DNA of 47,840 nt from assembly GCA_004551485.1 (NCBI GenBank), contig SBLD01000001.1, forward strand, positions 412,185 through 460,024, given 5' to 3'. The notes beneath the pieces were generated by a model. That model saw only the letters and a program-made list of their open reading frames with translations, did not search any database and was not told the origin of the DNA. Positions within the stretch are counted from its first letter, which is position 1; each line of letters begins with the position of its first letter. The stretch comes from Billgrantia azerbaijanica. Its GTDB lineage: Bacteria > Pseudomonadota > Gammaproteobacteria > Pseudomonadales > Halomonadaceae. This document shows positions 19,224 to 29,606 of the stretch, piece by piece. A program made the translations under genes and the position numbers.

Positions 19224-20345
19224 ATGCATGGCGTGTGGCGGGAGGGCAACCGCTTCCGACTGCTGCCGGAGTCCTCGCGCTTCCTGCCGGCGATGTTCGC
19301 GGCGATCGAGGGGGCGCGCGAGTCGGTGCTGGTGGAGCTCTACCTGATGGAGTCGGGCCGCCTGGCCACGGCGCTCAGCGACGCCCTGATTCGGGCCGCG
19401 CAGCGCGGCGTGGCGGTGGCGCTGATGCTGGACGGCTACGGCGCCATGGGCCTGTCGGCGGCGGATCGGCAGCGCCTGGAGGCGGGCGGCGTGGCGCTGC
19501 GCCTGTTCAATCCGCTCGGTTGGCACTCGCTGACGCGCAACCTCACCCGCGACCACCGCAAGCTGGTGGTGGTGGATGGCCGGCTCGCCTTCACCGGCGG
19601 TTTCGGCGCCGTCGACGAGTTCCTGGACGCCTGGTACGAGGTGGCGGTGGCCATCGAGGGACCGGTGGTGGCGGACTGGGTGCGCCTCTTCTGCCGATTG
19701 TGGGACTCGCCGGTGAGCCGCGGTGCCGGCGCCCCGGCGCTGGTGCATCGGCTCGCCGTTACCCAGGCGCGCCGCGAGGACTACCGCGGCATGCGGGGGC
19801 GCGTGGTGTGGGGACAGGGCTACCGCTACCAAGCGATCCGCCACTCGCTGCATGGCCGTATCGCCTCGGCGCAGCAGCGCATCTGGCTGTGCACTCCCTA
19901 CTTCGTGCCCACCTTCAGCCTGCGCGTGCGGCTGGCCCGGGCGGCGCGGCGCGGCATCGACGTGCGCCTGCTGCTGCCCGGCAAGAACCACGACCACCCC
20001 GGGGTGCGCTATGCCGGTCAGCGCTTCTACCGGCGCCTGCTGCGCGCCGGGGTGCGCATCTTCGAGTTCCAGCCGAGCTTCATTCACGCCAAGTTCGCCC
20101 TGGTCGACGAGTGGTCGAGCCTCGGCTCGTGCAACTTCGACCACTGGAGCCTGCACTGGAACCTGGAGGCCAACCAGGAGGTGGACGATGCCCGCTTCGC
20201 CGGCGAGGTGGCGGCGCTGTTCGAGCGCAACTTCGCCGCCAGCCACGAGATCCGCCACCGTGAGTGGCTGCGCCGCCCCCGGTGGCAGCGCGTCAAGGAG
20301 TGGTGCTTCGGCAACCTGGACGCCTGGCTGACGCGGCTGAGGTAA
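19224..20345 (+). CDS. clsB: phospholipase D-family cardiolipin synthase (ClsB-like)
   Basis: The 373-residue protein carries two HKD motifs. The first is DHRKLVVVDGRLAFTGG (H111, K113, D118); the second is HAKFALVDEWSSLGSCNFD (H288, K290, D295). No N-terminal membrane segment is seen, as in ClsB. It most likely makes cardiolipin or related lipids by phosphatidyl transfer at the inner membrane face. The DNA-nuclease branch of the superfamily is less likely because that branch has a single HKD. Subfamily assignment is by architecture. GGGAGGGAAACC precedes the ATG. Confidence 0.82.
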   Translation: MHGVWREGNRFRLLPESSRFLPAMFAAIEGARESVLVELYLMESGRLATALSDALIRAAQRGVAVALMLDGYGAMGLSAADRQRLEAGGVALRLFNPLGWHSLTRNLTRDHRKLVVVDGRLAFTGGFGAVDEFLDAWYEVAVAIEGPVVADWVRLFCRLWDSPVSRGAGAPALVHRLAVTQARREDYRGMRGRVVWGQGYRYQAIRHSLHGRIASAQQRIWLCTPYFVPTFSLRVRLARAARRGIDVRLLLPGKNHDHPGVRYAGQRFYRRLLRAGVRIFEFQPSFIHAKFALVDEWSSLGSCNFDHWSLHWNLEANQEVDDARFAGEVAALFERNFAASHEIRHREWLRRPRWQRVKEWCFGNLDAWLTRLR

Positions 20346-20425
20346 GTCGCCGGCTGCCCTGACCGTTGCTGACAGCGTTGTGAGAGGCCGCTACAGCGGG
20401 ATCGGCTGGGTGCGGTGCTTGGCGT

Positions 20426-21070
20426 TTATCGCTTACCCTTGCCGCGCCTGGCGGGCTGCTTCTTGCGCGGGGTGGGCTTGGGAGCCTCCGGCGGCACCCG
20501 GAAGTGCAGGTAGAGGTCCAGCACCAGCTCGGGGAGCTGGCCGACCAGCGACTCGAGGCGCGCGCCGTCGGCGGCGAGCTCGGCCATGTCCGGCTCGTCG
20601 TCGAAGAGCCCCGAGAGGGCCATGAACGGCAGCAAGAGGGTGGCGGCGGCTTCCTCGTCACCATCGAACCAGGCCGTCTCGTCGAGGAACACGCCCTCCA
20701 TGAAGCCGGCGCACCAGTCACCGATGGGAGTCTCCTCCGGGGGCAGGCCGTCGAGGCTCGATTCGAAGGGCAGCTCCGGCAGCCCGCCCTGCTCCAGGAC
20801 GTCGATGGCGTTGGCGCGCAGCCGCTCGAGCAGGGCGAGGATTTCGCCGCGTTCGGCAGCGTCGGTGAAGCGCGGTTCGCCGTGGAACAGTTCGGCAACC
20901 CACACCGCCGGCGTCACCTCCCGCGGGGCGACGGCCAGCGCCACCAGGAAGCCGTGCGCCGCGATCAGGTCCAGGGCGTCGGGGTCGACCTGTTCGGAGT
21001 CGAGGAAATCGTCGAGGCGCTCGAGTTCGTCGTCGTCGAGCAGCGGCTGGGGCAGGGGGGTATCGGACAT
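20426..21070 (-). CDS. UPF0149 family protein (YgfB/YecA-like)
   Basis: A 214-residue acidic helical protein of the UPF0149 family. The N-terminal LDDFLDSEQVDPDALDLIAAHGFLVALAVAP, the central WVAELFHGEP and IGDWCAGFMEGVFLDE, and the later LLLPFMAL are conserved family stretches. The C terminus is a basic tail (PRKKQPARRGKGKR) that could bind nucleic acid. The YecA-type SEC-like zinc tail with cysteines is absent. The biochemical function of the family is unsettled. It is convergent with clsB and divergent from the SprT gene. Confidence 0.85.
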   Translation of the reverse strand: MSDTPLPQPLLDDDELERLDDFLDSEQVDPDALDLIAAHGFLVALAVAPREVTPAVWVAELFHGEPRFTDAAERGEILALLERLRANAIDVLEQGGLPELPFESSLDGLPPEETPIGDWCAGFMEGVFLDETAWFDGDEEAAATLLLPFMALSGLFDDEPDMAELAADGARLESLVGQLPELVLDLYLHFRVPPEAPKPTPRKKQPARRGKGKR

Positions 21071-21154
21071 CGGGCCTCTCGCAGGGTGTCGTGAAGCGGG
21101 CAGCAGGCCGCCCGGGCTGGACGCCGTCGTGGCGGGGCGTCATTCTAGCATCCC

Positions 21155-21757
21155 ATGGACCACCCAGCCCTTCCCGATCCCGCTGCCGAATGGCTCGCCG
21201 CCCTCGACGAGGCGGCGCTGCAGCGGGTACTGCACGAGCGGGTCGAGGCCGCCTTCCAGCTCTGCCGGGAGGTACATCCCCACCTGCCTCGCCCCGCGGT
21301 GTGGCTCGACCTGCGCGGCCAGTGCGCCGGTCAGGCCCACTTCGGGCGCGGCGGCCTGCGCTTCAATCCCGTGCTGCTGGCCGAGAATCGCCAGGCCTTC
21401 CTCGTCGAGGTGGTGCCCCACGAGATGGCCCACTGGCTGGTGCATCATCTCGAGGACGGTCACCGGATGCGGCCGCACGGCCACGAATGGCGCACGGTGA
21501 TGCGTCGCCTGTTCGGCCTCGCGCCGCGGGCTACCCACCGCTTCGATACCGGCCGGGCGAGCCCCGCCCCCTACCGTTACCGCTGTGCTTGCCGGATGCA
21601 TGCCTTCACCGCGCGGCGCCATGCGTTGGCCAGCCGCGGGCGTGCCTATCGCTGTCGCCACTGTGCTCAGACCTTGGTCTATGAGTCTTTTGCAGGGGGT
21701 GAAAATAGGGCACAAGTGCATGAAATTAAAAAGGAAATCGTTGATACCAATGTCTAA
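21155..21757 (+). CDS. SprT-family zinc metalloprotein
   Basis: The 200-residue protein has the SprT-like domain: VWLDLRGQCAGQAHFGRGGLRFNPVLL, the zinc helix VVPHEMAHWLVHHL (H89, E90, H93), a third histidine in PHGHEW, then a C-terminal zinc ribbon with cysteine pairs (YRCACR and YRCRHC). Bacterial SprT is uncharacterised; the eukaryotic relative Spartan cleaves DNA-protein crosslinks. The last 17-20 codons (from about 21700) are AT-rich and unlike the rest. They read into what looks like acs promoter DNA, so the stop may have been displaced downstream. Confidence 0.86.
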   Translation: MDHPALPDPAAEWLAALDEAALQRVLHERVEAAFQLCREVHPHLPRPAVWLDLRGQCAGQAHFGRGGLRFNPVLLAENRQAFLVEVVPHEMAHWLVHHLEDGHRMRPHGHEWRTVMRRLFGLAPRATHRFDTGRASPAPYRYRCACRMHAFTARRHALASRGRAYRCRHCAQTLVYESFAGGENRAQVHEIKKEIVDTNV

Positions 21758-21775
21758 GTGGAAGGCCGTGCACAG

Positions 21776-21799
21776 GGGTATATCCTGAAGGGTACATCC
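21776..21799. promoter_or_regulatory. paired GGGTAYATCC repeats upstream of acs (candidate CrbR site)
   Basis: GGGTATATCC (21776-21785) and GGGTACATCC (21790-21799) are direct repeats 14 bases apart, each nearly palindromic. They are centred about 67 and 53 bases before the start site predicted from the -10-like TACACT at 21836-21841, which lacks a good -35 box. Similar GGTATA pairs precede the actP operon. Binding by the adjacent NarL-type regulator is inference. Confidence 0.45.
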
Positions 21800-21873
21800 C
21801 GGTTCCGGCCTGCCAACAACAATGGGTCGGAGACATACACTGAGAGGGTGCATCTCCTGGAAGAGGCCATTCA

Positions 21874-23823
<1,950 letters not shown>

Positions 23824-23860
23824 GGCGAGGTCGCCCCGTGCGGCACCGCTTGACCCCATT

Positions 23861-23883
23861 GCCGGCCTTCGGGCCGGCTTTTT
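23861..23883 (+). terminator. Rho-independent terminator after acs
   Basis: GCCGGCC (23861-23867), tetraloop TTCG, GGCCGGC (23872-23878) and then TTTTTA. It lies 38 bases past the acs stop, so crbR probably has its own promoter. Confidence 0.9.
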
Positions 23884-24064
23884 ATGGACGGTCGTCAAGG
23901 AATCGGTCGATGCGGACGCGAGCGCTTGGGAATCACTTCGCCCATGGGGTAACATGCCGTGATCGATAGCCTTGATCGATGGCCCTGCGCGACCGTACCG
24001 ATCGAAAGTGCCAGCGTGGCGGCAGTCGGCACGTCCACTGCTCGAGGAACCGGAGGAAGAATCC

Positions 24065-24727
24065 ATGGCCTTTGCCCAGAAATTCATCGTTGCCGATGAC
24101 CATCCGCTGTTCCGCGCAGCCCTGACCCAGGCGCTGCGTCAGCTGGCGCCCCAGGCCGAGATCGTCGAATCCGACACCATGGAGGCCACCACCGAGGTGG
24201 TCACCCGCCATCCCGATGCCGACCTCATCCTGCTCGACCTGCACATGCCGGGCGCGCACGGCTTTTCCGGGCTGATCCAGCTGCGAGGCCAGACCCCCGA
24301 CATTCCGGTGGCGGTGGTCTCCGGCAGCGATGAGCCGCACGTGGTACGTCGGGCGATCGATTACGGTGCCTCGGGCTTCATCCCCAAGTCGTCGTCGCTG
24401 CAGCTGATCGCCGAGGCGGTCAGCGAGATCCTCGACGGCGAGGTGTGGTTGCCCCAGGAGCTGGCCGAGGCCCTGGGCGATGCCGACGAGGAGGAGGCGC
24501 GCTTCGCCGAGGCCATCGCTTCGCTCACCCCGCAGCAGTTCCGCGTGCTCAACATGCTGACCGAGGGGCTGCTCAACAAGCAGATCGCCTACGAGCTCAA
24601 CGTCAGCGAGGCGACCATCAAGGCGCACGTCACCGCCATCCTGCGCAAGCTCGGCGTGCACTCGCGCACCCAGGCGGTGATCGCCGCCCAGAAGCTCGAG
24701 GTGGAGCCGCCGAAGGTCGAATCCTGA
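24065..24727 (+). CDS. crbR: NarL/LuxR-family response regulator, CrbR/ErdR-like
   Basis: A 220-residue transcription regulator. The receiver domain (about 5-120) has acidic D11/D12, phosphoacceptor D58 in LILLDLHMPG, and K108 in GFIPKSS. The LuxR-type HTH (about 152-215) is LTPQQFRVL...NKQIAYELNVSEATIKAHVTAILRKLGVHSRTQAV. The ATG at 24065 follows GGAGGAAG; the frame upstream to 23972 is not family-like. CrbR (Vibrio cholerae) and ErdR (Pseudomonas) regulate acs together with an SSF-domain hybrid kinase, which is present here as the convergent neighbour. The symbol rests on family type plus context. Confidence 0.8.
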   Translation: MAFAQKFIVADDHPLFRAALTQALRQLAPQAEIVESDTMEATTEVVTRHPDADLILLDLHMPGAHGFSGLIQLRGQTPDIPVAVVSGSDEPHVVRRAIDYGASGFIPKSSSLQLIAEAVSEILDGEVWLPQELAEALGDADEEEARFAEAIASLTPQQFRVLNMLTEGLLNKQIAYELNVSEATIKAHVTAILRKLGVHSRTQAVIAAQKLEVEPPKVES

Positions 24728-24743
24728 CATCGAGGGCCGAAAC

Positions 24744-24774
24744 AAAAAGCCCGCGACTCTGTCGCGGGCTTTTT
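24744..24774. terminator. bidirectional terminator after crbR
   Basis: A 14-bp stem AAAAAGCCCGCGAC (24744-24757) pairs with GTCGCGGGCTTTTT (24761-24774) around loop TCT. The A run and T run make it a terminator on both strands. It lies 16 bases after the crbR stop. Confidence 0.92.
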
Positions 24775-24848
24775 GCTGGATAGGAGGCTAGGTCATCCGC
24801 AGGGTGACCGTACGACAAGAATGACTCTCGGCAATAAGCGATTCCTGA

Positions 24849-24957
24849 TGTGGGAGGGCGCTTCAGCTCCGGTTCGACGCCTCGACGAAGCAGCGCGCAG
24901 CGCTGCCAGAAACGGGCGCCTCACGGCGCCTTCGCGCGGCAGGGCCGCCCTCCCACA
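24849..24957. repeat. dispersed palindromic (REP/MITE-like) element, copy B
   Basis: This 109-bp element has 12-bp perfect terminal inverted repeats, TGTGGGAGGGCG at 24849 and its complement ending at 24957. Internal motifs include GCAGCGCGCAGCGCTGCC and GGGCGCCTCACGGCGCC. It sits between the crbR terminator and the crbS stop codon (three bases away), in a convergent gap like copy A. Confidence 0.8.
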
Positions 24958-24959
24958 GC

Positions 24960-27900
24960 TCACCCCTCCTGCTTGGCCGCGCGGCTGGCCTGCAGGGTGC
25001 GGGTGAGCAGGGCGCGCAGGGCGGCGGGGCGTACCGGTTTCTGCAGCAGGTGGTAGCCGGCACGCTTCACCTCCTCGGCGACTTCCTCGGTGCGGTCGGC
25101 GGTGATCACGATGCCCGGCACGACGTCCTCGAGGCGCTCGGCCAGCGCCTCCAGGGCCATCAGGCCGGTGACCTCGTTGTCCAGATGGTAGTCGGCGAGG
25201 ATGGCATCGGGGTCGCCGTCCAGGTGGCGCAGGATCGACTTGGCGCCGCCGATGCTGGTGGCGGTAAACACCTCGCAGCCCCACCCGGAGAGCATCGCCT
25301 TCATGCCCTCGAGGATCAGCGTCTCGTTGTCGATGCACAGGATGCGGGTGCCGGCGAGCTTGTTGCCGGCGCGGCGCGCGCTGGGCCGGTCGGCCAGGGT
25401 GGTCGCCTGGCGGGCGGCGACCACCGGCACGCTCACCGCGAAGACGGTGCCGAAGCCCTCCCAGGAGCGCACGCGGATGGGGTGGTCGAGCACGCGGCTC
25501 ATGCGGTCGGCGATGGAGAGGCCGAGCCCCAGCCCCTTCTCGCTCTCCTTGTGGCGCGACGCCTGGTCGAGGCGGCGGAACTCCTGGAAGATCTCCGCCT
25601 GCTTGGATTCGGGAATGCCCGGGCCTGAGTCCCACACCTCGATGGAGAGCCGCTCGCCCTGGCGGCGACAGCCGAGCAGCACGCGCCCCTCCTGGGTGTA
25701 GCGGATGGCGTTGGACAGGAAGTTCTGCACGATGCGTCGCAGCATCTGCGGGTCGCTGTCGACCCACCGGCGGGTGGATACCACCACCAGGTCCAGGCCG
25801 CGCTCCTCGGCCATCACCTCGAATTCGGCGCGCAGCGGCTGGATGATGTCGGCCAGCGCAAAGTGGCTGCGCCGCGGGGTCAGGGCGCCGGCGTCGAGCT
25901 TGGAGATGTCGAGCAGGGTGCCGAGCAGTTCCTCGGCGGCCTGCAGGGAGTTGTCGATATGGCCGATGGTGCGGCGCATCTCATCGGCCGCCATCTCCTG
26001 GGAGAGCGCCGAGGTGAACAGCCGTGCGGCATTGAGCGGCTGCAGCAGGTCGTGGCTCGCGGCGGCGAGGAAGCGGGTCTTCGAGGCGTTGGCGTCTTCG
26101 GCCACCTGCTTGGCCTGGCGCAGGGCCTGCTCGGCCTCGGCGCGCACGCGGTTCTCCTGGCGCAGGGCGGCGTTGGCCTCCGACAGCGCCTGGGTGCGCT
26201 CGCGCACGCGCTCCTCCAGGGTCTCGTTGGTCTCCTTGAGGGCGATCTCCGCCAGGCGGCGTTCGGTGATGTCCTGGTAGAGGGCGAAGAAGCCGAGGAT
26301 CGCGCCGCTGTCGCCGAAGTGCGGCGTGTAGGTGACGAGCATGTAGCGGATGCCGTCGCCGCTGCGCATGGAGACCTCGAAGCTGACCCGCTCGCCGGCG
26401 AGCGCCCGGCGGAGCCAGGGGGCGCGCTCGCGGGCCATCTCGCCGGTGATCACCGAGTCGACGTGCTTGCCGATCACCTCGTTGCGGTCGATGCCGAAGG
26501 CCTGCTCGTAGGCGCGGTTGGTGAAGAGGTAGCGGCACTCCTTGTCGAAGTAGGCGATCAGCGCCGGCACGTTGTCGGTATAGATGCGGATGTTGTTCTC
26601 CGAGCGGATCAGCGCCTCCTCGATGCGCTTCTGCTGGGTGATGTCGAGGTAGGTGTAGACGAAGCCGCCGCCGGGCATGGGGTTGCCCTGCACCTCCAGC
26701 ACGCTGCCGTCCTGGCGATAGCGCACGTAGCGGTGGGGCTGGCCCTCGCGGATGTTGTCGATCAGCAGGCGCACGTGTTCCTCGGGGTCACCAGGGCCGT
26801 ATTCACCGTTGTGGGCGTTATAGCGGAAGATCTTGTCGATGGGCGCGCCGACGCGGATCAAGTGGTCGGGGAAGCGGAACAGCTCCAGGTAGCGCTGGTT
26901 CCACACCACCAGGCGCAGGTTCTGGTCGACCACGCTGATGCCCTGGCTGATGTTCTCGATGGTGGCCTGGAGCAGGGCACGGTTGAACTCCAGTACCTGG
27001 GAGGCCTCGTCGACGATGGAGATGACGTCGGAGATGCCGATGCCGCGTCCCTGCAGGGCGGAGTTGACCACGATACGTGCCGAGGAGGCGCCGAGCACCG
27101 AGGCGAGGAAGCGCTCGGTGAACTGGATGACGTCGATGGAGGCGCGGGAGCCCTCCTCCAGCGGCTGGCCGGTGCGCCGGGCATAGTCGTCGAAGGCGCG
27201 GCTGACCTGGTTGGCGCCCAGGAAGCGCTCGCACAGCACCTTGAGGTCGCCCACCGTGGTGGCCCCGGTCCAGGGACGGTTCACCGAGGTCTGGCGCGTC
27301 TCCACGCTGTCGACGAACAGCGAGGCCTGGATGCGTTCGACCACCCGCTGGGCGGTGATCTGGGAGACGAAGATGTAGCAGAAGAGGTTGAAGCCGAGCG
27401 ACAGCATCACGCCGTGGGTGAAGGGGTCGCCGACGTTGAGCCCGAACAGGGCGGTGGGTGTGAGCCAGGCGACGGCGAAGGGCCCGCCGTCGAGCCAGTC
27501 GGCCGGCAGCACCCCGGCGTTGATCATGGCGGGCATCAGCAGGCTGTAGGCCCAGACGGCGAAGCCGGCATTCATGCCGACGACCACCCCCATGCGGTTG
27601 CCGCGCTTCCAGTAGAGCCCGCCGATCAACGCCGGGGCGAACTGGGCGGCGGCGGCGAAGGAGAGCATGCCGATGGAGGCGAGCGAGCCGAACTCGGCGA
27701 CGATCTGGTAGAAGCCGTAGGCGAGCGCCAGGATCACGCCGATGGTGATGCGCCGCGCGCGCAGCACCAGGCGGCCATAGTCGCGGGGGCGCGTATCGAG
27801 CCAGCGCAGGCGGAACAGCGCCGGGATGACGATCTCGTTGGAGATCATGATCGACACCGCCACGGTGGCGACGATCACCATGCCGGTGGCGGCCGAGAAG

Positions 27901-28910
27901 CCGCCGATGAAGGTGAGCAGGGTGAGCCACTCGTTGCCCGAGGCCATGGGAATGGCCAGCACGAAGGTGTCGGGCTCCACCGTGCCGCCGGGAAACAGCG
28001 CCAAGCCCGCGGCGGCCAGCGGCAGCACGAAGAAGGCGAAGGCCAGCAGGTAGAGCGGGAACAGCCAGCGCGCCTTGGCGGCGTCGTCGCGGTGGGTGTT
28101 CTCGACCACGGCGACGTGGAACTGACGGGGCAGACAGAGGATGGCCAGCATGGCCAGCAGCGTCTGCGCCCAGAAGCCGCGGCCGAAGTCCTGGTCGGCG
28201 AGCTGGCGCTGCAGCTCGAGCTGCGCCTCGGCGCGGCCCATCAGGTCGCCCAGGCCGTCGAACATCCCCCAGGTGACGAAGGCGCCGAGCAGCAGGAACG
28301 CGAGCAGCTTGACCAGCGACTCGAAGGCCACGGCGTGGATCAGACCCTCGTGATGCTCGGTGGCATCGGTATGGCGGGTGCCGAAGAGAATGGCGAAGGC
28401 GGCCATCACCAAGGCCACGAAGAAGGCGGTGTCGGCGAACAGCGGCGTTGGTGCCATCGTGCCGTTGCCGGTCAGGATGTCGAACGACACGGCCACGGCC
28501 TTCAGCTGCAGGGCGATGTAGGGCAGGGTGCCGATCAGCGCGACCAGGCTGGCGAAGGCGGCCAGCGACTGTGCCTTGCCGTAACGCGAGGCGATGAAGT
28601 CGGCAATGGAGGTGATGTTCTGGCGCTTGGCCACGCGGATCATCTTGGCCAGCACTGGCCAGAACAGCAGGAAGGTGAGGATCGGGCCGACGTAGATGCT
28701 GGCAAAGGACCAGCCGGCGGTCGCCGCCTGGCCAACCGCGCCGTAGAAGGTCCAGGAGGTGCAGTAGATGGCCAGTGCCAGGCTGTAGATCACCGGGCGG
28801 CGCCGGCTGGCGCCGTGCTCCCGGGCGTGGCGGTCGCCGCGCCAGGCGATGGCGAACAGCACGGCGATATAGAGCAGTGAAACGGCGATCAGCAGCCAGC
28901 CAGCGAACAT
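24960..28910 (-). CDS. crbS: SSF-domain hybrid sensor histidine kinase/response regulator, CrbS/MxtR-like
   Basis: A 1316-residue membrane kinase. Residues 1-525 are a sodium/solute-symporter (SLC5) domain with about 12-13 hydrophobic segments. A STAC-like linker follows (about 545-615, WTGATTVGDLKVLCERFLG). Next come a PAS domain (about 645-760), a second PAS domain (about 770-885) and a coiled coil (890-945). The HisKA motif SHDLLQPLN has phosphoacceptor H953. HATPase motifs are N-box NFLSNAIRY, DSGPGIP and GLGLGLSIA. A C-terminal receiver (1188-1305) has D1240 in ADYHL and K1291. The ATG at 28910 follows GGGGGAG. CrbS/MxtR proteins of this layout control acs with a separate LuxR-type regulator. 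Whether the SSF domain transports acetate or only senses it is open. Confidence 0.88.
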   Translation of the reverse strand: MFAGWLLIAVSLLYIAVLFAIAWRGDRHAREHGASRRRPVIYSLALAIYCTSWTFYGAVGQAATAGWSFASIYVGPILTFLLFWPVLAKMIRVAKRQNITSIADFIASRYGKAQSLAAFASLVALIGTLPYIALQLKAVAVSFDILTGNGTMAPTPLFADTAFFVALVMAAFAILFGTRHTDATEHHEGLIHAVAFESLVKLLAFLLLGAFVTWGMFDGLGDLMGRAEAQLELQRQLADQDFGRGFWAQTLLAMLAILCLPRQFHVAVVENTHRDDAAKARWLFPLYLLAFAFFVLPLAAAGLALFPGGTVEPDTFVLAIPMASGNEWLTLLTFIGGFSAATGMVIVATVAVSIMISNEIVIPALFRLRWLDTRPRDYGRLVLRARRITIGVILALAYGFYQIVAEFGSLASIGMLSFAAAAQFAPALIGGLYWKRGNRMGVVVGMNAGFAVWAYSLLMPAMINAGVLPADWLDGGPFAVAWLTPTALFGLNVGDPFTHGVMLSLGFNLFCYIFVSQITAQRVVERIQASLFVDSVETRQTSVNRPWTGATTVGDLKVLCERFLGANQVSRAFDDYARRTGQPLEEGSRASIDVIQFTERFLASVLGASSARIVVNSALQGRGIGISDVISIVDEASQVLEFNRALLQATIENISQGISVVDQNLRLVVWNQRYLELFRFPDHLIRVGAPIDKIFRYNAHNGEYGPGDPEEHVRLLIDNIREGQPHRYVRYRQDGSVLEVQGNPMPGGGFVYTYLDITQQKRIEEALIRSENNIRIYTDNVPALIAYFDKECRYLFTNRAYEQAFGIDRNEVIGKHVDSVITGEMARERAPWLRRALAGERVSFEVSMRSGDGIRYMLVTYTPHFGDSGAILGFFALYQDITERRLAEIALKETNETLEERVRERTQALSEANAALRQENRVRAEAEQALRQAKQVAEDANASKTRFLAAASHDLLQPLNAARLFTSALSQEMAADEMRRTIGHIDNSLQAAEELLGTLLDISKLDAGALTPRRSHFALADIIQPLRAEFEVMAEERGLDLVVVSTRRWVDSDPQMLRRIVQNFLSNAIRYTQEGRVLLGCRRQGERLSIEVWDSGPGIPESKQAEIFQEFRRLDQASRHKESEKGLGLGLSIADRMSRVLDHPIRVRSWEGFGTVFAVSVPVVAARQATTLADRPSARRAGNKLAGTRILCIDNETLILEGMKAMLSGWGCEVFTATSIGGAKSILRHLDGDPDAILADYHLDNEVTGLMALEALAERLEDVVPGIVITADRTEEVAEEVKRAGYHLLQKPVRPAALRALLTRTLQASRAAKQEG

Positions 28911-28996
28911 GCGAACTCCCCCTGTGTGTGCGTCCATTCTAGGGCAAGGCGGGGGGCTCGGCATCCGCCGCTGTCAGGCGCTGGGCTTCGCTGCGC

Positions 28997-29512
28997 TCAG
29001 GCGTTGGCGCACACCGCCGTGAACAGCGGGTCTGCCTCGCCCAGGCTTCGCAACTGGTCGGTGCGCGGCTCGCGGGACTCCTCGGCCAGCGGGACCAGTT
29101 CCCGGGTCGTGCAGTTCATCAGGTAGGCCTGGTGGGAGAGCCGTTCGACGTACTCCCGGTCGAAGCGGTAGAGAATGAACTCGACCAGACGCTGGTCATC
29201 GGCCCGGGAGCGCACCAGGCTCTCCTCGTCGATCACCGTGAAGGCGGTGGTCAGGGGCACGAGGTAGGTCCAGGGGCGCCAGAAGGCGGCGCTCTGTTCG
29301 GTGTCTACCACCCGCGCCGAGTCGGGCAACTGGGCGCTCTTGTGCGCGAACCAGGTGTATTCGTGCTGGATCTGGTAGCCGAGCATGCCGAGGCCGGCGA
29401 AGACCGGGACGATCCAGCGGGGCAGTCGCTTGGCGGAGAGGGTGCGGAGCAGGAGCCCCACGCCCGCTGCGCCCAGTCCGGCGAAGACCGCCGCAATCAA
29501 ATGCCAAATCAT
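28997..29512 (-). CDS. conserved-type membrane protein of unknown function in the acetate operon
   Basis: I do not recognise this 171-residue protein. It begins with two hydrophobic segments (about 5-23 and 34-50, MIWHLIAAVFAGLGAAGVGLL and WIVPVFAGLGMLGYQI). These are followed by a soluble domain with EYTWFAHKSAQLPDSARVV, FWRPWTYLVPLTTAFTVIDEESL and DREYVERLSHQAYLMNCTTRELV. Its charge pattern and the single N-terminal hairpin suggest an inner-membrane anchor with a soluble part. It lies between the actP-type symporter (upstream in transcription) and the kinase crbS on the same strand. It could therefore belong to the same transcript, and involvement in the transporter or sensor is a guess from position only. 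Confidence 0.7.
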   Translation of the reverse strand: MIWHLIAAVFAGLGAAGVGLLLRTLSAKRLPRWIVPVFAGLGMLGYQIQHEYTWFAHKSAQLPDSARVVDTEQSAAFWRPWTYLVPLTTAFTVIDEESLVRSRADDQRLVEFILYRFDREYVERLSHQAYLMNCTTRELVPLAEESREPRTDQLRSLGEADPLFTAVCANA

Positions 29513-29532
29513 GATAGGCGCTTCCTGACAGC

Positions 29533-29560
29533 CATCGGGCTTCCCGAGGGAAGCCCGATG
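29533..29560 (-). other. stem-loop between actP-like symporter and the 171-residue membrane protein
   Basis: A 12-13-bp perfect stem (29533-29545 with 29548-29560) has a minimal loop. Neither strand has a U tract after it, so it is more likely an mRNA processing or stabilising structure than a full terminator, separating highly expressed transporter genes from the downstream genes. Confidence 0.5.
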
Positions 29561-29606
29561 AGAGGTTGGGTCCGGCGCCGTCGCGACGCCGGGGTGGGAT
29601 TATGGC

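Noticed and set aside
21757-21772. Sigma54-like -24/-12 element upstream of acs
   Set aside because: The GG and GC dinucleotides fit loosely, but the conserved TGGCAC and TTGCA cores are not both present, and the adjacent regulator lacks an AAA+ sigma54-activating domain.
25863-28880. A 1005-codon open frame antisense to the crbS-like kinase
   Set aside because: The translation is rich in Gly, Asp, His and Gln with no domain signal; the minus strand encodes a complete multi-domain kinase.
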